The translations under genes and the position numbers were made by a program. From Chlorella sorokiniana (lineage: Eukaryota; Chlorophyta; Trebouxiophyceae; Chlorellales; Chlorellaceae), in contig CP084615.1 in NCBI GenBank assembly GCA_025917655.1, positions 2,604,001-2,668,000 of the forward strand: 64,000 bases of DNA, written 5' to 3'. The notes below the pieces were generated by a model. The model ran no database searches. It was not told the origin of the DNA and saw only the letters and a program-made list of their open reading frames with translations. Position 1 is the first letter of the stretch; every line of letters begins with the position of its first letter. This document shows positions 11,898 to 23,773 of this stretch, piece after piece.

Positions 11898-12309
11898 GGC
11901 AGCGATGCAAAGAGTCGAGAAGCAGACGAACAAACACCACTGGTCTGAGGCAGCGAGGGATGCGGGCACTGGAGCCCTGCTGCCGCCACGTCGTTCGTCG
12001 TCACCAGCCCATCTCCCCACAGGCAGGTGACTGGACAAGCAAATCCCAAATTCTACAATCATTGTCAGCTGGTTCAAGTAGAGTCAGACGAATTGTAAGC
12101 CAAACTTTGAAGGGAAGGTCATGGTACAGCAGGATGCAGTCACACAAGCGTGGGTGTTCGTGGTCAATGCAGGCTGGTGAGCTTGATTCACAAGCAACTT
12201 TGCCTGCTGAAAAGGTTGCTGGCATGTGACGTGGCAATGTCAAAGTCGCCAGCGCATGTCGGCCGGAACGCAGCGGCTGTCCAGCGACAGCGCATTCCGC
12301 GCAGCGAGT
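11898..12309. other. Spacer between NPF transporter and METTL18
   Basis: Both flanking genes read on the minus strand, so this 412 bp should contain the transporter 3' UTR and the methyltransferase promoter. It is AT-richer than the flanking genes near 12030-12230. No coding signal was recognised. Confidence 0.4.
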
Positions 12310-15300
12310 TCATATGAAGCCCCCGCTGTCTGCCTTCCCCTGCAGTTCTGGGGCGCCAGGGGCCGCACCGCACTCGCACGCCTCTGCCAGCGGCTGCAGC
12401 TGGAAGTGGGAGCTGGCAGCACCCAGGAAAGCGCTGGCGCGTGCGCTGTGCTTGGCGCTTAGCCGCCCGCTGCTCATGGCTGCGTGCAGCTCCAGCGAAT
12501 CCTGACGCAACATGCCCTGTCCAAGATCCGCAGACATTTCTGCAGCACAGCCGGACAAGAAGGGACGAATCTGCCTCATGTACAGCCGCAGGCAGCGGCG
12601 CAGCGGGGCAGGAGGTGAAGGCAGGCTTGTGGGTAAAGCCGCTGCCGTGGCTCTAGAGCCACTCTCAGATCTCATGCAAAGATCTCTCAGCAGTAGCGGT
12701 GGCTCACTGCTCGACCGCTGCGCAGGGAGGTCAAGGCAGCCCCCTGCAGGCAGCGCAATCGCAAGAAAGACTCACTGCGGATGACTCCAGCTGAGAACGA
12801 GAAGGCGCCGCGTGTGTCGGGGGCCAGCGCCAGGGCCTCCGGATCAATCGTGGTGTGCACAACCTGCGGCGGTCGGAGCTCCTCAGCATCGCTGAGCATG
12901 GCACGGGTGCGCCAGCGCTGGCCGTTGCAGCAAGATGCGGGGGCCGCTTGCAGGCTACGGCACCACTCCGCCACCACTGGCGTTGTGCTGCCCACCAAAC
13001 TCCAGGAATGCCACCGCACCTGCTTGTAGCGGAAGCGCTTGGCAACGAAAATGTACACAATGAAGGTGAGGAACTGCGGGTGGGTGAAAAGAGATTGGAA
13101 GGGGGGGGGGGGACGCCTCAGCGGGTCACTTAGTCGCTCCGTTGCAGGCCTGGCACTCCCTGCGATGCTGCTCTGCAGGCTCTTGTTCCCTCTCTCACCA
13201 TGAGCACGCTCATCATGAAGAAGAAGTAGTCCATGTGCCCATCTGCAACGCAAGAGCGAGCGGCATGCAAGCACGTCTAGTGGACAGAGTCGGCCTGGGG
13301 GTACACCCATGAACGGGCGCCCGCAGGCATGCAGGCGCGTGAGCGTGAGCGCCGCATGCCCACCCACAAGCACAGACAGCCACAGGGCGCAGGCGCGGGC
13401 GCACCGTTGACGTTCGAGGCCACCCACGTGTCATCGCTGATGGCCTGCACGATGATGACCAGCAGGCTGGCCAGGTAGCTGCCTGCAGGGTGGGCGGGCA
13501 GGCAGCAGGCAGCGAGAGTCGCTCCCGGACCCTCGCTTCGTGGCGGCTTGGGGGCCGGCGCCGCCCTCCCCAGGCAGCAGAACGTCGCCGGAGGGTGCAG
13601 CGGCAGGAACGAGCTGCCGGGCATCCCTCCGGTCCTGATACCCTGCGCGCCGCGGCACAGCTGGCGACGCACCCAGCGCGGTGGCAATCAGCTGCAGGGC
13701 TGAGCACGTGGAGCGCATGGCGTCGGGAGCCTGGGAGTAGAAGAGCTCCAGGGAGCCCACCATGGCAAAAACCTCTGAGCAGCCCTGCCGGGTGAGGCAG
13801 AGCGAGAGAGGTAAGGAGAGCGATAGGCGAATAGCCGACGTCAGAGCGACACGATGAGGGGAGGAGGAGGGGGTGGAAATGGCGGTGGTGGCGGAAGAAG
13901 GGGGAGGCGCTAGCGGGAGAAGGAGCAGCGGGGGCCGGCACGCTAGGGCGCTGGGGGCAAGGGCCCTGTGCCCTCTCCCATGCAAAAACGCAGCCCCAAG
14001 CAGGCAAGCTTTCACCAGGGCCTGGGAGCTGTACGGCGGTGCGCCTCAAGGCGTACCGCGGCAGCTGTAAGCCGCCGCCGCCGTGAGCTCACCACGAGGA
14101 AGTACTGAGGGATTTGCCACCAGACGCTCATGGGCACGGTGGGCGCCCCCTCCGCAGTGGGGTCGTCATCTTGCAGGCCGTGCCTGTCCACAACTCCCAG
14201 CCGGATCACCTCCACCACTGCAGCATCAGAAGAGCGCAACAAGATTGGGCGGCAGAGAGGGAGGGGAGGGCCCAGGCGGCGGTCGATCACGGTGGTGGGT
14301 GCTCAACGGACTCGAGCCAAAGCACGACGGCCAGGGCAGGCGCTAGCTGGTGATTGAAGGCCAGTTGTACAGCCTGTCTGCGCCGCTTTGCCCGCAGGCC
14401 AGCCCCTCGCACGGGCAAGCCGCTGCGGACGGGCTGGGCAGCGGCTGCCCTGCTGCGCCTGCTGTGCTTACCCCCAGCGGCGATCATGGCCAGGGTAGCG
14501 ATGATGTAGCCGATGCCGATCCGGAAGGTGAGGGAGATGGGGCGGCCGCGGCGGGCAAAGAAGGGGGCAATGACGAAATCGTACAGCTGCAGCGGAGGGA
14601 GCAGGAACCGAAGAGTGAGGCACAGCACTCTGGGCTCTGTTTCATAAAAGACGCCGATATCTGGCCTTTGACCCCTGCTGCAGCGGGTAGGGGGCACTGA
14701 GAGGATGGCGGCTTAGAGCAGCGGCTGCGGCTCACCGGGATCCAGATCATGACAGAGATGGGGTCCAGCACTGCGGGGGAGGGGGAGAGCAAAAACAGCA
14801 GAGCAGGTGAAGAAGGGGCGTAACCAGCGCGGCGGGGGCGGCTGTCCCTTGCCCCAGCGCCTCCTGCGCTGAAAGCAAGCAAGATGGTTTTTATGTGCAT
14901 TGGGGGAGGGCAAGAGCGGCGGGCAGGGCCGCACCCGACACGGTGGCCGGGGCCACATCGAGGGAGCCCAGGCTGGTGTTCATGCCCTCCCCCTGTAGGA
15001 TGAACAGCGTGGTCATCTGCGCCCGGAGAGGGGGGGGGTGTTTAATGAGGGCGTGGATCGCTTCTGAGGGCAGCCAGCGCTCAACCCACTATCAAGCACA
15101 GGAGCCGCCACGCGTGCGTAGGTGCTGCTGCCTACGTAGGCAGGTATACCTGCAGCGCTGGCAGCAGGCACCCGGATGCCCACCAGATGGCGCGCTTCCT
15201 GCTTCTCTCTCCCCCGCCCCCGCCCCCACCCCACTTTTCCCTCCCGCCGCCCACCCACTTGCGCATACTTCCTTCAATCCCCTCTCCCGTTCCCTGCCGC

Positions 15301-17710
15301 CACCCGCCCACCTGCGCATACACCGCGTTGTACACTATGAGGGTCGCCATAATGGGCAGCAGACGCGCCACCGCCTTCACCTCCTCCACCTCGGTCAGAG
15401 TCACCAGCCAGCGGTCGGGCGCCCCCCGGGGCTTGGTGGCCACAGCCGCTCGCTCCAGGCACTTGCAGCCCGGCGTGCTGAGGGCAAGGGGGAGAGGCGA
15501 TGGTGTGTGAGTGTGTGTGGAGGTGGTGGTGGTGTGGTGGTGGTGGAACAACCACCGGTGTGTGTTTTGGGGGACGGGGAGCAGATTACCGCAAGGTATC
15601 TGGGCAGGTGCAGGAGTGCGGGCACAGCGGGGCACGGGCGGGCGACATGCGCAACGGATGCTGGAGGGTGCTCTATCCACGGCAGACAATGCGTTTCCTG
15701 TCTGCCCGCCCCTGCACGCGGGCGCGTGCCCCAACCCCCAAACACACAGCCTGAAGCTCACCGGGGCAGCTTGGCCTGCCCTGGGACCACCGACATGGGT
15801 CCCTCCGCCTCGTGCAGCGCAGCATCGTCGTCCGGAATCTTGGCCTTGCGGTGGGCAACTGCCCCAACCAGCACTCGTGCGATGCGGGAGAAAGGCGAGC
15901 CCGCGGGGGCATGCGGCGGTACAGCCGGCTGCCTGCCACAAACACGATGATGGCAATCTGCACATCGAGCAGAAACAGCGATGCTGCGTTGATTTCTTGT
16001 TGGGTTGGCGGGGAGCTGGGGAGAAGGCGGGCAGGCACGCACCGCAAAGGCGACAGCCGGGATGAGGAAGCCTGCAAACCAGTCGTGGCTCTGGACGTTC
16101 ACGATGACTGTGGCGCTCAGCATGGCGCCCACATTGATGGCGAAGTAAAACCTGCGCAGGAAGGGGGACGCCATTTGCCGCAAGCGCACGAGCACCCCTC
16201 CCTGGCAGCTGCCCATCCGCCGTACCAGCAGCGCTTTGCAGGCGCATGCGTCAGGGTGTGGGGGCCCTCAGGACTGCAGGCAGCACAGACGTCGCCGGCG
16301 ACTCACCAGTTGAAGAAGCGGGGGATGAGGCGGCGGTGGGAGGGCCGCGACTCGTCAAACTGGTCGGCGCCAAACTGCGGGCGGCTCAAGGGATGGAGGC
16401 GAGGAGGTCAGCGCCGTTGCGGACCTGGCGCATGAGGCAAGAGGCTTGCGCATGGAAGCTGAGTGGTTGGATGGAGCCTGCCCAGCATGTGCTGCAGGGT
16501 GACCGAGCGGCAGCCCCACAAGCTAGCTAGCTTGCAACCGGCTTGTGGCCTGAACTGGTGGGCGGCGGCGCACCGTGGACACGCAGGGCTTGATGCCGCC
16601 GGTGCCCAGGGCGATTAGGTACATGAAGGCCTGGAGGGAGGGGTGGGCAGCGCAGGGCAGGCAGAAGCGCACTTCTTTGGCAGGGTGCAGGGCAGCGGGA
16701 CAGGCAGCTGCTGCATGTCCTCACAGTCAACGCGGCAGCTGCCGCACGCGCCCCCGCCCCCGATCCTCGGCCGAGCCCCCTACACACAGCACGCACATTC
16801 AACGACGCGCACACACCCAGAAAAAGCCAGCTGGCCGCTGGTGGCGTCCTGGCCGGGGGCGGGATGCAGGGAGCTGACGCCAGCGGAGGCGGAGAGGCCG
16901 GAGAGTCCAGTCATGTAGATGATGGAGAAGAGGAGGATGACCCAGTAGCGGCCCAGGTACGCATCGGCCAGGAAAGCGCCCAGCAGGGGGTGACGTAGCA
17001 GGTGCCTACGGCAAGAAGGATGACAGGCTGTGAGGAGGGGTGTGGGCAGGGCAGCGCCGCGTGCACTCCAGCCCCGCCTCTGCTGCTGCTCACCAGACCA
17101 GGCGTTCACTGCGGCGGCGGCCGACGAGTTGCTCATGTTGAGGACACCGGTCAGGTAGGTGACCAGGTTGGTAGCAATGCCATAGTACTGCGAAACAGGG
17201 GCGACAGCTATGGGCGTCTGCGCAAAGAAGAGCGACATATTGCAACAACTGCGCCGCCGCTAACCAGCCGGTGCTCACCGCGAGGCGCTCGCAGAACTCT
17301 TGCACTGCGAGATATTTGGAGCAAAAGAGGTGCTTCGTTGAGCGACAATGTCTTATTTAGTGAAGGACATGATGAATGGCCCTTATGTGCGGCGCTGCTA
17401 GCAGCAACAGCGCCGCGGCGGCGGGCTGGGCGGGGCTGCCGAAATGGGACTGTTGGCCTGGCGGTCCCTAGCCTGTATAGTTGTGAGCCTCACCTATGAT
17501 GAATGGCGCCCTGCGAAACATGGGGCTCTGCCATACAGTCTCGTTGTCGTCATCGGCTGTTTCGGCGTGCGCTCGTACGCCCTTGGGCGAGCTGTCGCCG
17601 CCGCTTTCATCAGAGGAAATCTTCGCAGTCTTGACGAAATCATCTCGCTCCGGCCCCGCAGCATCTGCCTGGCTTTCAAATGGGCTTTGTGGCGGTCCCT
17701 TGTCCGTCAT
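12310..17710 (-). CDS. NPF/POT-family proton-coupled nitrate or peptide transporter
   Basis: This is a major-facilitator transporter of the plasma membrane or an endomembrane that imports nitrate, peptides or related solutes with protons. Exon 1 starts MTDKGPPQSPFESQADAAG and ends at RRAPFIIG. Next are EFCERLA (the family ExxER proton-coupling motif), TNLVTYLTGVLNMSNSSA, AFLADAYLGRYWVILLFS, YLIALGTGGIKPCV, FGADQFDE, FYFAINVGAMLSATVIV, IAIIVFVAGSRLYRR and LLPIMATLIVYNAVYAQ. Further on come ISVMIWIPVYDFVIAPFF and MSVWWQIPQYFLVV, then ELFYSQAPDAMRSTCSAL, YLASLLVIIVQAI and IVYIFVAKRFRYKQ. This order covers about 12 membrane helices. The last exons give VVHTTIDPEALALAP and a cytosolic tail ending DSGGFI-stop. 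The first ATG in frame is at 17710. Substrate cannot be told from sequence. Confidence 0.93.
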
Positions 17711-18350
17711 TTCTGCTATAGCAGTCAAGGAGAATCGACGAAAGGGCACTGTCGCGGCACTTGCCGTGAGGTCCACAGGTATCGGCACTTAGCGTGCGGA
17801 CAGCAAGGTGCAGCAGCTCTTCCAAGGTCTGTCGGCGAAAACAAACCGACAAACAGGACAAGAGCACGCCTTGTGTCTTTCTCAGCTTCCACAACCGGGG
17901 CGCGGGGGGCCAGCGTGGCAGCCCATGTCACATGGGCAGCGCTGCCACCTGGCCCCAGCAGGGTGCCCACCCCTGCAAGATGTGGTGTGCGGCACGGTTG
18001 CTCCTTTGCAAAATTTCACTCACAAAATGAATGGAATAATGATGATACAAACGCTCAAACTGTGATCGAAAATGGGGTGAAAAGTTATCGAAGCCAGGCA
18101 GCCCACGGGTGATGCTCCTCCTGGCAGTTAGCAACGGCAGCACAGGCAACAAAATGACACGCTAACAAAAGCAGACCTACGCCTGCCTTCGGGTAGTTAA
18201 AAGATCCACAAGACAGAGGGTAGCAATCACCTCACAACATTGCGCTTGAAACGATGGCGGCAAAGAAACGGTTGGCGTGGTGAGGTAGGCTGCCAGTGGC
18301 ATTGGCAACCAGCTGCTAGTGTCACAATGCCGACCTTCATGGCCAGCCAG
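17711..18350. promoter_or_regulatory. Transporter promoter region and expansin-like gene 3' flank
   Basis: This 640-bp spacer separates two minus-strand genes. The part near 17990-18070 and 18140-18250 is AT-richer than surrounding coding sequence, as expected for a promoter or UTR. No domain-bearing open frame was found. Confidence 0.4.
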
Positions 18351-20249
18351 TCAAAATTGAACCTTCAGCTCCTGCCCCTTGAACACGTCGGTGATGGTCG
18401 TGGCAACGCGGCGGCCGCTGCTCTCGCTGACGATGGCAAGCGTGTACGGCTGCCCCCGCTCAAACACGCCGTTGTGCACCCAGAAGCCCCACCTGCGCCT
18501 CAATGGGAAAACGGTATTGTTATAAATGATGTAATGAGTGTATAGGCGCATGTCTTTTGGGGGAGGGGGCGGGGGGGCCGGGGGGGAAGGGGGCGGCGGG
18601 GGGGGGGGGGGCGGCGCGGTCTGGACCGCTGGAGCCATGCATGCCGCTTCCGCAAGGCAGCCTGCACCCTGCCGGCACCGACTCACGTGCTGCGCGTCAG
18701 GGGGTGCCGTTCAAGGAGACAGAGGCGATGGGCTCGGCGCTGTTGTGGATGTACATCTCCTGCCACCACTTGTTGTTGCCGGGCTTGGGGTCCAGCTGCG
18801 CGGTGCAGGGAGGCAGTTGCTCGGCAGTTTACTCCAGCAAGCCCGACAGCGGCCACAAGTGGCTCAGCATGAGTATGCCGCAAAAATCGGCAAATTGCTG
18901 GCAGTCTTGCATTGCTTGGCATCTCAGCGCCCAGCAGCGCCAGCTCACCCGAATTCCCCCTGCGTAAAGGGCCGGCAGTCGACATACCGCCACTGCACGT
19001 CCACGAGCCCTGGTGGCGGCACTCCTGTCAGCTCACGGAAGGCTGGGTCGCTGGTAGAGATGCCATGCTGCCCGCACGTGGAACACCTGCGCATGAGGAC
19101 AATGAGGGGCAGGAGTGGAGGAGCCAGCAAGCCATTAAGAAGTGTGAGACCTTCAAGCTGACGGTCCAAATGGGCCCCCGGCCTTGTGGCTCCTGAGGCC
19201 TTGCAGATGACTGGGCCAGCCGATACGCCAGCCCTGCAACCAACACAGGCAGCCGGAAGGCCAGCGGGCGCAGCGAGCCGGCGGCTCACTGATCAAGGAA
19301 GATGACGGGAAGCCAGCGGTCGCGCACGCGGCACCTGGGGTCCGTGCAGCGCACCTCGGCACAACGCCCGCACGGCTTGCTGCCGTCCCACTGCGCAGCG
19401 ACGGAAGGGAGCGAGCATGCACCACGTGATGTAAGAGTGGCTTGCAGGCCTGCCGGGCAGCCCTGGCATGCCAACGGCAGTACTGAGCAACAGCATGAGA
19501 AATGCTGGTCCGCGACGTGCATGCAGCTGCGAATGGATCATCGGGCACCGCCGCTGCTCATTTACTTGGGACTTGGTGATGGATGCATAGTATGTGCCCT
19601 GCCAGGGGCTGAGCTTGGGGAAGGGACAGGCAAAGCCCGCTCCGCTGGAAACCACGCCGCCGCCGGACCCTGCCTGGCCGCTGAATAGCGTGCCGGTTCG
19701 GGCAGGCGGTGGTGGCCAGGGTTCGGGTGAGGGCGGCGCAGGGGCGGGGGACGCCGGGTGGGGAGGGCTCGGCGACGGCGAGGGTGAGGGTGAGGGGGTG
19801 GCGGCGGTGGCAATGGGACCCGACAGAGCAGCTGCCCAATTGAGTTCCGATAGCGCTCAAAGCCCTCCGGGCACTGTGTGCAGCCTGTCCAAAACGTGCA
19901 TGGGCCGTCGCACCAGCGAGTGGGGCACTTAGTTTCAAAGCCAGGGGCCCCTGCAGGAAGGTCGGAAGAGCGGCAAGCGTCTGCAGGCGGCAGATGGCAG
20001 CGCTCCTTTGCGGTCCCCTTGCGTAGCGCGCCCTCGCGACTGTTGCCGAGCGCTTTGTCGTCATGGCAACTTGAGCAGGCGACAAGCCAACAGGCGAACG
20101 GGAGGGGTTGCCCCTGTGTAAGTAGTGCGAGGGGGCTCACCAGCTGCTAACGGAGAGCAAGCGATGGCAAGTAACAAGACTTGCAGCACGGTGGCACGGT
20201 TTACGAGGCCGTTCCGGGCATGTCGATGTTCTGCCCAAACGCTTCTCAT
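18351..20249 (-). CDS. Secreted expansin-like protein (DPBB plus C-terminal beta domain)
   Basis: Expansins loosen polysaccharide cell walls without hydrolysis. Exon 1 encodes a signal peptide: a basic N-region, then VLQVLLLAIACSPLAAG with a likely cut after the Ala pair. A Cys-rich module follows (CPTRWCDGPCTFWTGCTQC), then a Ser/Pro linker of the cell-wall type. The double-psi barrel shows KLSPWQGTYYASITKSQV, CGRCAEVRCTDPRCRVRDRW, LPVIFLDQ, a CSTCGQHGIS segment, and FRELTGVPPPGLVDVQWRYV with DC. This is the expansin pattern of paired cysteines and the VxWRxVxC end. The C-terminal part is NNKWWQEMYIHNSAEPIASV, GFWVHNGVFERGQPYTLAIV and VATTITDVFKGQELKVQF-stop, like the second expansin domain (CBM63). 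The catalytic-like Asp pair of true expansins was not verified. It probably acts in the alga's own wall. Confidence 0.85.
18559..18614. repeat. G-rich tract in an intron of the expansin-like gene
   Basis: Runs of G (including one of about 13) alternate with single other bases on the plus strand, so the transcribed RNA would be C-rich. It lies just before the last exon of the expansin-like gene. Such tracts can form G-quadruplexes and are also hard to sequence. Confidence 0.7.
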
Positions 20250-20465
20250 TTTCAGAGTTGTCCAAAGCGGCCTTGTCGAGCGTTGTTTAAACCTTCGAAA
20301 GCGGATGCATGCGCGAAGCCCTGCTCAATGTCGATGAGGGTGCCAGGCAGGTGCAGGCAACCTCAGCTGCTGGCAGGTAGGGTGCTGTGTTGCCCAGGTG
20401 GGTGCTAGCTGCTACGGCGCAATGCACTCGCTTCCACTTGTTGCACGCCAGCAGTGCACAGGGAG

Positions 20466-22769
20466 CTAAACAACCATGTCGTGCAATTGGCACATGGCCG
20501 CTGCATTGCCCTCGCCCTCCGGCCGCTCGTGCTGCCGCCGCTCGCGCCCTTCCCGCACAGTCGCCGCCGCGTCGGCAAACAGCTCGCCCACGGGGGCATC
20601 CAGCTGGCGCCCGCCGCCGTTGCCACCCCCGGGGGCCCCCACGCCCGCCCAGCGGCGATAATCGGCAGCCAGCAGGTCGAGGAAGTTTGGGAGCGTGGCG
20701 GTGAGCACCGCACGCAGCAGCAGGCTGCCTGCACAGCACACAGACACGGAGGAGACGCAGCAGGCGGCAGTTGTCAAGCGATCTTGGCGCTTTCAATCCA
20801 CTCACAGAAGAAATGACAGGCGCAGCGCGATGGACGGATCACGCAGACCGATCGATACGTCATGTCTGGGCAGGCTTGTGGGCCGGCAGGCATAGTGCCA
20901 GTCTGCGCGCGCGCCCCCCCCCACACACACACACACACACACACCACACCCACACTCCTCCCACGTCCCCCCCCAAGGCTCTCACCTGCATACCCCAGCA
21001 GGGCGTTGGGCACCACCCGCAGAGCCCCTGGCACCCGCACCGCCATCGTCACTTGCGCCCGGCAGTGCAGCAGCGCGTGCTGCCCGCGCGCCGTCGGGCC
21101 TGGGCTGCCGCCGCGGCTGCTGCCCTCGCGTTGGGACGCGCTATGGGCGACCCCTGCAGGTTGGCTTGCCGCCAGGCTGCTGCTGCCACTTCCATTGCTG
21201 CTGCTGCTGCTGCTGCTGCCACTTCCATTGCTGCTACTGCTGCTGCTGCCGTTGCTGGCTGTGATGTTGCTGCTGTAGAGCGGCGCTTCTTCATCCAGCT
21301 CAGCCATCTCAAGCTCAGCGATTGCAAGCTCATTTGTCGCCAGATCAGCATCCTCAGCATACTCGTCCTCGTCGTTAACGTCGTGGCTAATGTACACCCT
21401 CTCGCCTGGGAAAGGGGCAGCTTCCACGGCGGCAGCCGCCGCAGCAGCCACCGCCGCGGGTGCCCCCGCAACCGCCGCACTTGACGACGCTTCAGTTGGT
21501 AGCGACTGCGAGGGCGTGCTGCTGTCGCTGCCTGCTGTGCTTCCAGCCGAGGTCTGCTGCTTGCCTGCTGCTGCTGCGCTGCCGTCCTCTGGGGGCCACT
21601 TCCTGCCGCGGGCAGCAGCAGCCCAACGACGCAGGCGGAAGACCGGCCGCCCAGGCAAATGGTCGGGCGGGCGGGGCAGCGGCGGCAGGCGGCGACGCTG
21701 TCGCTGGCTCAGCACCGCGGTCACATTCAGCTTGAAGGCCTGCAGAGGCAACAAGGCAGCGCAACAAATGAGCAGTCACAACACGATCATCACACGCGCC
21801 AACAGGCAAAGGCAGCAACCCTGGGCACACCCACTTCAGGCCAAGCAGCTGATAAAATCCACCCCTCTCCACCTGGTCAATTTCCGGGAGCCCAGCGCCG
21901 CCCGCGTGCCCACCAGCGTCACGCGGCACTGCTGCGGCTCTGGCGCCACACTGCAGCGGGAACCAGGCAGGCGGGGGTTGCTGGGTGCAGGGCAAGGCCT
22001 GCCGGCCGGCGAACAACGGCGAGAAGCGCTCCATTCACCGGGTTTCCGCTGGCCTTTGCATGCGCTTGGTGGCCCGGAAAGGCTGTCTGCAGGTATCGCA
22101 GACCCGTCTTCCAGCCTCTTCTGGGTCCCAAATTCCCCCGCCTTGCCTGATGTAGATTTCCGGCTGCAGGTCCACGCTGACCAGGTCCTGCAGCGGCAGG
22201 CTGAACCTGAACTGGCCGCCCTCCTCGCTGTGGGCGGTTAAGAGGGTGGTGGTGTGGTGGGGGGGGGGGGGGGGACAAAGAAAGGTGCTTGTAAGGTGAT
22301 CAGGGGATCTACACACATGCCCAGCCGAGTGGCACTACTGAGCGCTGCGAGGGACGGCCCTGGCACAGGCAATGGGCCAGGCGAGGCTCTACCCTCACCG
22401 CGAGATCCACTTGGGGTCCAGCAACGAGTATTGGTCCACTGGGAGGGCCAGGTAATCACGCAACAGCCTGCCGCTGCTGCCTTCATCTCTGCCGCGGGAC
22501 AAGCCTGCCGCTGCAACCGCCACTTGTTCCACCGCCACGCGTGAGCTGTACACGGCGCCAAACTGTACCCAGCGTGAAGTGGTGGCAACGGCGGTGGCGG
22601 CGCCGCTGCCCCCTCGTCACTGCTCTCCGTAGAGCTGCTGCCGCTGCTGCTTTGCTGATCTGCTCCCCATTTGGAACGTTCTCCCAAAGCAATCACGCGG
22701 TTGATAACCTGCAAGCACTGGAAATGGTTGGTGGCGTTGCTGGCTATGGCAGCGGCAGCGGCGATGCAT
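20466..22769 (-). CDS. DUF1997 family protein (probably plastid)
   Basis: DUF1997 proteins of plants, algae and cyanobacteria have no settled function. The best family signal is DYLALPVDQYSLLDPKWISR (near 22392-22451), followed by GGQFRFSLPLQDLVSVDLQP and EIYIRQGGGIWDPEE, then PEIDQVERGGFYQLLGLKW, FKLNVTAVLSQRQRRRLPPL, MAVRVPGALRVVPNALLGYA and LLLRAVLTATLPNFLDLLAA with DYRRWAG. Between the last blocks is a long Ser/Ala/Asn-rich low-complexity insert with poly-Ser runs (near 21180-21290). The protein ends CQLHDMVV-stop at 20466. The N-terminal end is uncertain: an ATG at 22769 may open the first exon, and the Ala/Ser/Arg-rich leader would fit a plastid transit peptide. Confidence 0.72.
20914..20943. 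repeat. C9 plus (CA)n microsatellite, intronic
   Basis: A run of C leads straight into a CA dinucleotide repeat within an intron of the DUF1997 gene. Confidence 0.85.
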
Positions 22770-23773
22770 GTCAACACAGCGGCGTTACGGCATTTTGTGT
22801 TGCATTCCCTTCAAGACGCTGAATTGCCATGGAAAACGAGACCCAAGGCTCGCGCGACGCGCGAACGTAGCAATTGCTGAGAGGAACTCGTCTAAGGCAA
22901 CCGACACCACCACACGCGCTTGAATCGAAACCTTAACCAGAATCGACACAACTACACTAAGTAGCAGCACTTAGGTCCCTCCCACCTGAACAGCCCGCTC
23001 CAGGCTCTGGTAAGGAGAGTCTGGGCGCGCGGAACAAGCCACCCCAAGCCTTCTAGTGCGCTTTTGATGCACTTTGGTGCAGCTCCAGGGGATGCCAACG
23101 GACTTGGCAGGCGCGAGCATGTCAGCCCTCCGCTTACAACCACTATTACACGCTACGAAAAGCGTGGTTATTACCCATATCTATTGGGAATACAATGCAC
23201 CATAATTGGGACAGTGGGGCGATGCCAGCTCCAATTCACTGCAGCGCAGCACAGCGGCGCCATTGCAAAAGCAAGCAATGTTTTCGCATGTCTTGGGAAG
23301 AGAGAAGAACTGCCTGCAACTGTTGGGTTTTGATTCACAGAAAGATGATGGCGGAGCGGCCACCCATGCCAGGCGTCTGTGTGTTGGGCAAGGGCTGCGA
23401 ATTTGTAGCAGCGGGAGGCGCCGCATGAACAGGCTGCATCGGACGGCAGCATCCTCCCAGACCCACAACACTCCAGAAAGCAGTTTCTGAATGCAAGCTG
23501 TATCAGATAGGTGCGACTTGATCCTTAAGGGCAGCAGGTGCACTCTGACGTGCAATGTCGCTGAAAGTCGAAGGTGCGGTGGCATCCCTCTCCGTTTTGG
23601 GGCAGTGCAGCAGGCGCAGCATTTCTGCTATCTTTTCTGATTCATCTCGTTCTCTTTTCGCCTGCGAGTCACATGACGCAAATGATGCCAGCCTCATTCT
23701 TCCTCCAGGCGATCGAGACATGTCTGCAACCTGCTGACTCTTTCCGGCTCGAACTGCCGCCCATGGATGCTCC
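22770..23773. promoter_or_regulatory. Divergent promoter region, DUF1997 gene / RNA helicase
   Basis: About 1 kb lies between two divergent genes. The middle (22870-23500) is clearly lower in GC than the genes, fitting promoters and 5' UTRs. A minus-strand open frame ending at 23503 is noted under rejected items. Upstream non-coding exons of the helicase could also lie here. Confidence 0.45.

Noticed and set aside
23064-23333. An 89-codon plus-strand frame upstream of the helicase
   Set aside because: It lies in AT-richer sequence typical of a promoter or UTR, with no domain and no splice link to the helicase.
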